The notes beneath the pieces were generated by a model, which searched no databases, was not told the origin of the DNA, and saw only the letters and a program-made list of their open reading frames with translations. The translations under genes were made by a program, and so were the position numbers. DNA of 64,000 nt from Saccharina japonica. Lineage: Eukaryota; Sar; Phaeophyceae; Laminariales; Laminariaceae. Below, one piece after another: positions 49,901-61,900 of this stretch. The stretch covers positions 249,001-313,000 of the forward strand of contig MEHQ01001776.1 of assembly GCA_008828725.1 (NCBI GenBank). The letters are read 5' to 3'. Every line of letters starts with the position of its first letter. The first letter of the stretch is position 1.

Positions 49901-52900
49901 ATGCGTGTATTATGGGACACTGCAGTAGGATGACAGGATGGCATAGAGACGCGTGCTGCGATGGAGGTGGCGGTTTCTGGCCGAAATATTTGTGACCGAC
50001 TATTACTGACTATTACTGGATATTACTGACTATTACTGGATATTACTGATTATTACTGAATATTACTGACTATTACTAAAGAGTAGTGACTATTATTGAC
50101 TATTACTGAATAGCAATGGCTGTTACTGGCCAATACAGACTATTACTGAATATTACTGACTGTTACTGAATATTAATGACCATTACTGACTGTTACTGAC
50201 TATTACTGACTATTAGTATACTGCTCAACGGAGGAACTGTTCGGAATGCCATTTGTGTTCAATATTATTCGTTAGCATCTACAGTAGGCCATGAGATTAC
50301 TTGTTGTTAGGGTTAGAGGTAAGCTTAGATGATTTATCAAAAGTCGGTTTTGACTGACTAACAGTACGAAATGTGCTACTAGTATGGAGGTCCTCAAGTG
50401 ACCACCCCTAGAAACTTTAATTAGCACGCGTCTCGACATGGTGATGGTGATGATGATGATGATGATGATGACGATGATGATGTTGGTGTTGGTGTTGATG
50501 ATGATGATGATGATGATGGCCATCATGATTATCATGGTGGTGATGATGGTAGTGTTGTTGGTGGTGATGATGATGATGACCATGATGATAGTGATGACGA
50601 TCATAAGGTGGTGGTGCTGATGATGATGGTGATATAATGACACAACTATCAACAGTGCTCGTCTACCCCGATCCTGACCCGCCGTATTCATCATGTGCAT
50701 CATGCCGATGCTAACAGGACCTTTGCAAGGGGGGCGACTTGCTCACTACGTACCACTTCAAGAGCGAGCAGGAGGCGGCGAACATCATGATGAAGGTCAC
50801 CAACGCCGTGCGGTACATGCACGACAGAAGCATTGCGGTGAGGCTACAGCAGTACCAAGTACTACACTTGCGGGATGTATGTCCTGCATGAGGCCATATG
50901 CCATACAGACCCCGTCGTACGCGCGATCGAAGCATCACACAGCTTGCAGATATTAATTTCGACGACATACTCGATCTCACAGCTGTTTTTTTATTATTTT
51001 TTTAATGAATACCTGGTACTACATATCACATACCATTGTCTTTCTTGTTGTGCATTAGTGTTGCTAGCAATATTGCAGTACGCAGTATCTCCCGTCAGCT
51101 GTGAGTTGCTGTAGGCTTTGTACTCTTGTTTCTGGTGGTGAGCATGGAGATACTGAGACCTCACGCGTGCTTCGATAGCGGAAGAGGTATACCTTTTTTT
51201 GGTTCAGACGTTTTCGGAAGGACGAGACTCCTTAACCCAAAATCGTCGATTTTTTTTTAATTCTTGTTTTGCAATGTTTTTCGTTGTATACTTAAGCCAT
51301 GGGATAGTTCATCGGGTAGTGCGAATATTTTACCCCAAAATGGGCTGTTGGGTGGGGTATAGAGCTCCTCAAGTAACCACCCTTCGAAGGCAAAACTGGT
51401 GCGGGTATAAAGCCCCTCAAGTAACCACCCTTAGAAGGCAAAAATGGTGCGGCACCTCTACCGTGGCATGGCATGTCAAGTCACCTTAAGCTTGACGACA
51501 CTGCTGTTGTTGGCTGTGTGGGCTGTTGACGTTGTGGTCACTCTTCTCTCTTTCGCCTGTTTTTCGTCTGTTTGCCAGTCTCGAAACCCTTAACACTCTT
51601 TGGGACCACTTTTTAAGCGGTGTAAGGGATATATACCTGGTATAGGACAGCGACCAAGACCAAAGGCAACTTTGGTGTCGTCAACCGTCCATGTACGAGC
51701 ACACGCTGAAGTACGGGTAGGATGATCATGTTGCGCACGTGCCGTATGACGCCTTGCATTGTAACCGATGTAACTCGGACACCAATTCCAACCATTGTGT
51801 CACCCCCCAAGCACGCAGCTGCCCATTACTACTGCTATTATCGTCAAAGCTCGCGGTCAAGTTTCCCCTCGCTGAAGTCTGATAGCCCAAAGAGGGTCAA
51901 GCTTGACAACACTCAACACTGTTGACTGGGTGGGCTGTTGACGAACGTTGCCGTCGCCGTTTTTCTCTTTCTTTTTGCCTGTTTTTTTTCCTTCGTTTTG
52001 TCAGCATCGAGACCTGAAGCTTGACAACATTCTGATGGACTCGACGAAGGAGGGCGCGGACGTGAAGCTGGTAGACTTCGGCTTGTCTGCGCACTTCACC
52101 GACTTTCAGCTGGAGCACGATGTCGTCGGTACTTGGGTAAGACACACACCTTTCAGGGGTTTGTTTTTTCGGGTGATGTACTCATGTCGTGCATGGCCGT
52201 AGTCGTATGACCATAGACCCTCGCACCCTTACAATGCCGGGACGGAGCACGTTGGGTTTTCACCAACCAGGCGACATTGCTTGAGGGTAGGGGGGGGGGG
52301 GCGGTGGTGGTGGTACTGGTGGTCGTGGCGATGATGATGGTGATATTGATTCTGATGAATATTATGGTGATGATGATCATGGTGGTGTTGTTCTGTTGAT
52401 AAACACAAGGGGATTGAGATTGGTTTTATGCGGTCTTGCAATGTACAGGGGTGCTTGAGTGAGCTATGCCTTTTGATGATATTCTAAGCACAATCGTTTG
52501 CAGCCTTGTCTTATTATGTCCTCCTGTTCTGCCTTGCCCTGCCCTGTCGTGTGTGTCTCCTTTTGTCTTCTGTCTTTTGTCTTTTTTTGTCTTGTCTTTT
52601 GTCCTGTCTTGACCTGTCCTGTGATATGCTGTTGCGCTTGTCGACGCTTATCGGGACCAAAACATGTGTACAAGGTGTACATGGCGCCGGAGGTGATCAG
52701 CGGGAACCATTTCCCTCGTACGTGCGACATGTGGGGGATCGGGGTCATCGCGTACCTGCTTCTATGCGGCTACCCTCCCTTCGGTGGCTCTAGCACTGCC
52801 GAGCTCAAAGACATGATTCAGGTCAGTTTTATTCTTGTCACGTGCGAGTTGCTTATTCTCACGGCGCCACAAACGAGGGAGCCCTTTCGAGATCGCCCAG

Positions 52901-55900
52901 AAAAATGAAATCAGGACTAATTGCTTGTTTATTCGAACGAAACCTCCGAACGCACACAAGTTGACAACAGTTGCAAATACCCTGCCTCGCGAGTTCCTAG
53001 TCAGGGACATAGGGACCCGTTTCGAGATGGCTGAAACGTTTGAAGATGAATGAAAAGACCGGCAGACCGGGGCCGGGATCCAACGCACACAAGTTGACGA
53101 CAGTTACGAATATCGCGAGTTCTCAGCGACAGTGTGACGGGTATACATACTACACCTGGTAATTGCTATTATTTAATAGTTGCAGTACCGTAAGTACAGG
53201 CATTGCTGTATTAAGGGTGTAGGAAGACAGTCAGTGTTCATTAAGTACCAGGTATAAAGTAACACCTGTACTCGTACGGTGGCAGTGGCAAGTTACCTTG
53301 CGGTTCGTAGGTAGTGGAGTTCTGACAGTTGTACATGGTACGGTAGTATGTCATGTACAGTAGTGGAAGCAGCAGTATGGCGGCCACCCCCCCCCCCCCC
53401 TCGGTGAAAGCCTATTATATGAACCATTACGTACCGTACGGGAATAATCTTGAGCGATAAGAAGGCGGCCAGCAGAAGACACGAAAGTTGTATTATCGTC
53501 GTCGCAGATGACCAAAAGGAACAAGAAGAAAGAGAGCACGAACCCCTGGGGGGGGCTCTCTTATCCAATTAACCTCTACGTTGTAAGAGACGCCAGATTT
53601 CCAACCAACTTATGAGGTATATACTAACCCTCTCGTATGAAACCCCCCAACTATCCGTACTACTGTTCTCCGTAGATCAGTACTGTTACCACTATCACAC
53701 TTTGTACGAGTTTATGCATACTTGAAACATCGTTCTGCACATCGCCCAGGCCACCGAGTACGACTAGGTATGGCCGCTTTCACGATTACGAGCACCATCG
53801 TATCCCTACATGATCGAGGCGAGAGTCCGATGGTATCTCGTTGCCGCGATGCGCATGTGCTTGATCATGATGTTGAGCTGCTGCTGTCAAACCTATTTCC
53901 CCGCATTTTGTTTGGGATTTCTCACAAGCAACAAAAATCGCTCGAACCGTTTCCAAACGCACAAGCTCCCTGCCCGCCAGTGTCGGGAATTGAGGAGACA
54001 AATAACAGCTCCTATCTACACGTAGTACCATACCGATCAATGCGATGCCCGGTGTCGACGCTTCCGTGCTCACTGTCTGTGCCTCGTATGCAGCGCTTCG
54101 CCTCCGACATTTCAGTTGCCCTCGCTAATTCCCCGACTCGCCGACCGCCCAGCGGTGAACTCGAGAAATCACGAATCACGAAAAACCTGGGCCAGCGAAC
54201 GATCGCTGTCCAGTTGGAAGCAACAGCCCTGTCTGTTCGCGTGTTCTACCAGTCTACCAGCACCGTTCCGTGCGGTATCCACTTGGTATTCCCACAAACG
54301 CGATGAACCAGATAAAGCCCGATGTTGCAAGTGAGCTACGTAGTGTACGTGCTCAGCCAAAGATTATGAACCAGAACGCCAAATTCTCTCTATGACAACA
54401 AATTGCAGATTATTATTATATCGGTTCCCAATCACGAATAATCTTTTCCTTTATTATGCATCCCTCCTACTCGTATCATCGTCATGGCAGTGCCCTCTCG
54501 TATGGAATTCCTCAACTGTCCGTACTGTTGTCCGTAGATCAGTACTGTTACAACTGTCAGACCTTGTACGAGTATATTCTTGATCCTGGCTACATGAAAC
54601 GCCAAACCTACCTGAGGTAGGTTCCTACCTCAGAAAAAGCACCTCCTTCATAACTGATAGCATGTGCAAGCTCCACGTAGTCCTGCCTCCGTCGTAGAAA
54701 GCGTGACGCATTTCTGTGTCCTGGAGACCCAAGAAACACGAGCACACCCGCACGTCACCAACCTTGCCGAAACTGACCTCCTAGCAGCTGTAGCTGCCTT
54801 ACAGCTGCCTTACTGGCATAAGCAGCGTCAGCAAACATCTGCATGCTGAAAGCTGCTACCGCTGTGCCTCTCTGACAAGCAACCCCGAATGAAGTCGTCC
54901 TCCTCACATATGCTAGAATACCAAGTGCTTCCCTCCAGTGGATAAGTTTAGGCGTGGCGCAGTACCTAGCCACTGCCCTAACTGCGTTGGGAGATGTCAG
55001 AACGAGTCTGGGTCGACTGTCACATTCAGTGGACCGGCCAATTCACGGAACGGCTGGTACCCTGATTGCTGCGTCCTTGTCAAAATCCCCCAAGTCTTGT
55101 CCCAACAGGCGTTGGAACACTCCTACCATGCACTACTCCATACTCGTTCGCCAACTGTTCAGCGAATGTTTGCTGAGAATTGGTCCACACTCCCTTCTTC
55201 GAATCCCTTTGGGAAAGCATCCCGAATACCAACGTTGCTTCCCAAGGTTCTTGACCGGTATGTACCATCTGATGTAAACCCCTCCCACACTGGTCACTCC
55301 TTCTCTCCTACTGCAAATATGCCATCCGCTTGCACCGCTATAGTCATCACTACACTTCCTTCCTTCATCAAGCGAAACACACATCAAGCGAAACACACGC
55401 ATCTCAAAGTCAACAAACGCTAAGGCGCGCATGCCGCCCTGACGATACTTAGAACAGACTCTTGTTCAGTCGGACAAGCTTCCCTCACAATCTCCCGCAA
55501 CCCTTGCGTAACCCCATGTCAAACGCCTTCCTCCAGATTGGATTGCACGAAAGCCTGCTCAACGTCGAAGTGGCACACGCCAACACCGCCAATAACCTAA
55601 CACTTGAAACCGCAACGGTGGGCGCAAACAAGCCTCCAAAATTTACCTCTATTCTCTGCTGACCCCCCCCCCCCCTGTGCTAGAAGTCTCAACTTCGTGG
55701 GCCACCCGAACTCATCTGCCTTCCAGTTAAAAGACCCACTTTGCGTTGATGTTGCTGTCTACTTATTGCTACACCGGCTCGAACGTCCCCGCAGCCAGTG
55801 GTCCTGGTACTCCCGCCTCGTAGAAGCCTCCCGTTGGTGGGCGTGTTGATCGCATGGCCTCCTTGCAGCTCTGGGGAGCCTTCCGCACCACGGACAGATC

Positions 55901-58900
55901 ATCGAGTCCCACTTCATGATCTAGATATTTCAGGGCAGGTGTATTCCTAATATGTATGATCTGTATGATCTGTATGATCTGTATGATCTGTATGATCTGT
56001 ATGATCTGTGTGATCTGTATGATCTGTATGATCTAGCTCACGTTGCCGGGTGGGAGCCGTATACTCCCCATGATCTAGCGCATGTTTCGTGGGTTGGGCC
56101 TGTACATTGCAGATCCTGCACAACCTCTCACAAAGGCAAGTGAGAAATTTGATGATCTAGATGATCTATCTGTGGATGATCTGTCCGAGGTGTGGAGCCT
56201 TCAGGTCGCTCGCGCAACAGTGTGGCAGGTCCGGACGCTAGTGGGGCGGGCGGTCGCTGGTCGTCCAGGGCGGCGGCGATGTCTTCGCGGGTGGCGAGCA
56301 GTCCCGCGAGTGCACACGGTATCCCTCAGATGACGCTCCCTTTTGCGGTCGATAGAAGTATGGCGTCTCCCCGCAGTCCCCGACTCGCTACGGGTGATGG
56401 CTCCTCGCGGCGTCCGGCGTCGGCGATCCCACGCGTATTCAACACCGATATACTAGCGCCGTCTTGCCCATAGTCGACAGGAATCCAACTCGGTGGGCCG
56501 AAGTCTGGTGTACCGTCGAGAGGGGTGGCTCCTCCGGCGTGGGGGTGACCTGGGCCGTCCTGGACCTGGTCCGGCCGGACACCAGCTCACGCGGCACTGG
56601 CGGCCTTTACGCCGACGGCGGGGGATGGTGATGATGATGACAGCGGTACGGGCGGTTTCTCCGGCGTGGTTCGGAACCGCCCCGTCTTAGATCGGGCCCG
56701 CCCAGATACCCGCACGGGCAGCGGTGGTGATGGGCGTGACGGCGGCGGTAATCGCTGTGGCGGCGGCGGCGGCGACTGAATCGGCGGCGGGAGCGATGGT
56801 GACGGCACGTATTTGATGGTGAATCCTGGCGCGACGGCGGATACGGGCACTGAATGCCATAACCGTCGCTACCGACGGCCGGCGCGGGCGGGGGTATCGG
56901 CGCACGTGGCACCGTCCATACCACATCGCTGGTGTAGCAGATGCCTAGATGACCTTCACGTCGTTTAAGAAAACAGCATCACGGTGCCGATTGCACGTGG
57001 GATTTTGGCGTCACGCGCCACTCGCATCGTACCTGGCTATAAACTATGGCACCACCTGACGCACCGGTCGCGAGAGGACCGCCTCGTACGGCAACCGACA
57101 ATCGCTGCTCGCCTTGGTCGCGGAGCGGTTGAAGCTGTCAGCAGCCCAGAGCACAGCCTCCAGCCATAGTAGGCGCGTTACCGTTGGCGCGGACGTTGAG
57201 GAGTTTTTGCCAAGTCGACGCCGGGGAGTAGGCGCTGGACCTCGCGGCGAGCCGTATACCCCTCCCTTCACCCCGCGCCAGATGCCAGATCGCACTCTCT
57301 GCAACGGCGTGTAATACGCGAGCAAAGTGCTCTTTTGCACTTCGAAGGCTTGGGAAAGATTGCGCGCGAGATGTTTGTTGGCTTCTTGGTCAGAAAACAG
57401 TACTCCATGTGATCAGGAGCTAATCACGTGGAGTGTATGGTTTTCTGACCAAGAAGCTAACCAACATCTTGCGCGCAATCTTTCCCGCGCCTACGAGTGC
57501 AAACGAGCTTTTTGCTCGCGAATGCACGGCCGCCGGGAAGCCGCAGCAGAATGCGGTTGTAGGGAGTGCAATCTGGCACCCCCAATCAAGCAAAAAATCC
57601 AAGGTCAGGTTCTGTAGGGTTTGTGGATTTAGGGTACGGGTATGGAAGTGTTACAGAACTTACAGAAGTTCCGGGTACGGGTATGAAATTGTTACAGAAC
57701 TCACAGAAGTTCCGGGTATTGTGACACAGGCGTACAGAACTCACAGAAGTTCGGTGGGGGTCGAAAATAGTTGTACCCTTACCCCGGGTATTGTGGCACG
57801 GGGCGTACAGAACATACAGAAGTTTCGGGTACGGGTATAGATGTCGTACAGAACTCACAGAAGTTCCGGGTACGGGTATGAGAGTGTTACAGAACTCACA
57901 GAAGTTCCGGGTATTGTGGCACAGGCGTACAGAACTCACAGAAGTTCCGTACGGGTATAAAAACGGCAGGTCACAAAAACGTCTGCTACCGCGTACCCGG
58001 GTATGTGAAACGGGGTTTCGTACAGAACCTTACAGGGAAGTTCCGGTACGCCCCGTTGGGGGCAAGCGAGGGAACATGAGCTCGTGTAGTGAAGGTCGTC
58101 CAGAACTTTACAACATTCTCCTGTGTAAGATGGTATCAAACCCTTACAGATAACTCACAGAAGTTCTCTGTGGGTAATACTCGGAGGTAATACCCCGGAT
58201 AAAATGATTCTGTAGGTACCTACAGAACAAAACCTTGAAAATCCACATATCTCCTCTCCGATCAAGTATTTTTTTTTCACAACCCCCTCCCCCCCCTCAT
58301 TCACCCCCTATAAGTTATATTTTATTTTATAGGTTGGGATTGGCGCGGTTGCGACGACGCCTGCTATAAAATTTGCCTTTCACTGCGTTGATGCTTAGAC
58401 AGCTAGGGTACTTTTTGTTTTGCAGGTCCCAATGCTGAGTTGAGTTATCATTAGATTCATTTTTGGCTGCGGCGTGGAGAATCTTTTGCTCCGCCACAAG
58501 AGGATAATGAATCGTATCAGTAGTGTGTATATGCGTAAGGCACCCACAGGCAGTGACATATGCTCCCATTGCTGCTCGGAAGCTGGCCACACAGAAATTA
58601 AATTAACTCATTGAACTGTACATGCATATGCAGTCCGCCCTTACAAAGCGGTCTTAGTAGGCATGCACTCGCCCTCATGCGAACTCGCCAACACCCCGCC
58701 TCACGCGCGCTGCGCGTGTTGTGCCCTAGCAATGTCTGCGCCTGGTGCTGGTGAAAACCCGCACATGCTCCGTCGCCGGCTCTGTAGGATGGCGCAGCGT
58801 CTATGGTATCACCGATACGGCATGCATGAAAGTGAAGTACACCCCCCCCCCCCCATCCGTGGTCGAGCAAGAACTTAAACCACCCACCCCCCCCTGACCG

Positions 58901-61900
58901 CCCTCCCCAACCTCACCCCCCCGCCGGTCATTGGGGCCGCTCCTGTTTCCCTTGCCGTGGCGCTTGCAGCACGGGACGTACCAGTTCCACCATGAAGCGT
59001 GGTCGTCGATCAGCAACAAGGCCAAGAACTTCATCAAACGCCTGCTAGTTAGAAACCCACAGGAGCGCATGAGCGCCTTGGAGGTGCGTTGTTTGGCATT
59101 AGTGTTGGATATCGGATATCGGATCGAATATATCGGATATCGTATTGACTATCGGATATCGTATGGAATGTATCGGATATCGTATCGAATATATCGGATG
59201 TCGTATCGAATATATCGGATATCGTGTCGGAATGTTCGATACAGGATATCGAAAGTTTCAGCATGTCGTATCGCATGAGCGCCTTGGAGGTCCAATATTA
59301 CATTTGAATATCAGATATCGTATCGAACGTTCGATCGATATATCAAAGTATCGAAATTTGCAATGTTACGCTCTATCGAAAGTTTCGATATATCGTATCG
59401 TGCGAGCGCCTTGGAGGTGCGTTAGTTGATCGATGACGGCAGAGCACGTGACAAGTGTAACACGTTGAAAACGTTCGTGTTAGACGTCGGATATGTATAC
59501 CTGGTATGGTTTATGAAAAAAATCCGATATGTCGATATATCGAAAGACGCAATGTATCGAAATGCCAAATATCGAAAGTTTCGATATATCATATCGCGTG
59601 AGCGCCTTCGAGGTTCATCCGCTGGTTGATGACGGCGGCACGCCACTAGGGTATATAAACGTTATACGAAGTACACTAAAACTAACATACTAATATGCTA
59701 GGAGACCGTGGTTTGACCCCTTGACTGACCGCCTCTACATTCAAAATAGTTTACAATTATGCTAGGAGACCGCGGTTTGACCCCTTGACTGACCGCCCCC
59801 TACACTAAAACTAGTATACAAGATGCTAGGAGACCGCGGTTTGACCCCTTGACTGACCGCCTCTACACTGAAACTAGTATATTAATATGCTAAGAGACCA
59901 CGGCTTGACCCCTTGACCGACCGCCCCATACACTAAAAATAGTATAGTATGGCCAATAGAGGCCTTGAAGCGCCCGAGAAGACAGGTCACCTACAGTAGC
60001 GTCTTTGTTAATTATGGCAAAAGTGTAACCTACTCAAGTATTGAACTGGCGCGTATTTTTTTTAACCCTTTTAGGACTGCAGTCCCGTTATGGGGACAGA
60101 TTACTTGAAATTTGAGCCAAATACATGGTTATGTGCACTGGACTACTAAAAGGGTTACACCATACGGAGGCGTTTTGATGAAGAGTGTCATATCGTGGGG
60201 CCGAGTGTGTATATGTATATCACTCCCCTCCCACCCTTCGTGCGACTTGCCCAACACCTCAGGGCGCTTCGCGCTTGGTGCAAGCGATGTGTGCCTGTCG
60301 GTGAAAACTCGGCGAGCTCCATGCCGGTATTGTACGGTTGCGAGGGTCTATGGCCATACGACTGCGGCTATGCATGACATGCGGCTAATGAGTACACCCA
60401 CACACGCCCTCCACCCCCTCCCCAACCCCCCCTGACCCCTCTGCCGGGACGCTAAACGTGATTCCAGGCGCAACATCACCCGTGGTTGAATCAAAAGTCG
60501 CTCGGCACGGGGGAGCAGAAGCTATCGAAGGCGGCTCTGTCGAACTTGGTGACCTTTAGGCAGACGAGCAACCTCAAGAGGCTCGCGCTCGAATTGGTGG
60601 CTCGGTCGTTGAACAGCGAACAGATCAGGAGGCTCGAGCAGGATTTCTTGAAGGTACGGGCGAGAGGTTGATCATGTGACCGTTGAGTTTGGGATCGTTG
60701 GGTTTTTTAGTAGCGTTGTTTTAACGTTGCGTTACGTTGAAGTTTTGGGGTACCGATGTGTTTTGGGTCTCACCGTTGGGGTACATGTACGTACGTAGTG
60801 ACATCGTATCGAACCTTTCGATCTATCGAAATGTCGAAGATCGTATCGAAGTTCAGTATATCCAGTAGAGTCTTCCACATTGTAGAGGGAGAACGTTCTG
60901 GGAATATTCCCCATAAGAACGTACTTTTTACCGATGATAGGTCGATACTGAGAACTAAAAGTTCCAACACAACAGATCTCGAATATCGAAATCGTATGAT
61001 ATCGATTAGTTTTTTGTTTTCTCAATATCGTATGATATCGATTAGGCTTTAGCTTAATCAATACAGTACCGGCCCGCTCATAAGAAACCATAAATCGGGC
61101 TTTAGGCTGACTTTCTTACTTAAGAAAGGGGTGTGTCCCACACTAACTTCAGTGTAATCGCTGTCGACTTTCCTATTTCCCCCGTGATGTTTAGGCTGAG
61201 TTTGTTGTGGGGCACTTTCTTATGAGAGGGCCGGTAGTGTATCGTATCGAACCCAATTCTCGCTCGATATCCGTTTTTTCCGCCGACAGATGGACAAGGA
61301 TGGCAGCGGCACGATCAGTTTCGAGGAGTTTGAGAGCGTCCTGGCCTCCCAAGCGGACCTCTCCCGAGGTCAGAATTTTTCGCCATTTTGCTCAGATTTG
61401 TTTGAGTTTCCTCTACTGTTCCGAACCAAATATGGTGTGTAAATATATAGAGATACCTGTTTTCTGGGTCCTTCGTGGGGTCTGATTACTATGTATTATT
61501 ATGTATTCCTATACCCCCCCGTAATGGAGGTGTGGTTGGTTTGGGCAAAAACGAGGGCGCCCCTGTTCTATGGTGCGATGCACTAACCTAGCTCCTAACT
61601 ACCAGGTATTAACTAGTCTTGGTTATCGTATCGAAAGTTTCGATGTATTGAAATATCGAGTTTTCCTTCCCATTCCCTTTCCCTTTGTGTGGTGTGGCGT
61701 GTGTATGGTGCTGTGCTGTGCTTGTTTTTGTTTTTGCCATTGTGGTGCGTGCTGTACGTCTATACATACAGAGGAGCTGCGAGCGCTGTTCAACAGCATG
61801 GACGTGGATAACGGGAAGGAGCTCAACTTCAACGAATTTTTGGCGGCTACCCTGGAGAGGAGAAAGCTGGACAAGAGGCGACTAAGGCTGGCCTTCGACC

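Larger units (their letters stand above)
53628..57610 (-). mobile_element. Ty1/copia LTR retrotransposon fossil
   Basis: A decayed copia element on the minus strand within CDPK intron 9. Recognisable parts in order along the minus strand: integrase end ([20 protein letters not shown] region, about 57190-57050) and its linker, reverse transcriptase (about 55650-55080), and RNase H ([16 protein letters not shown] region, about 54973-54760). It is heavily broken with many disruptions, so old. A ~105-bp direct repeat at 53628-53727 and 54492-54600 may be an LTR remnant. A hAT-like MITE is inserted at 55884-56194. Confidence 0.85.

Noticed and set aside
61064-61239. CACTA-superfamily element
   Set aside because: The ends resemble CACTA, but the flanking duplication is TA, not 3 bp, favouring Tc1/mariner.
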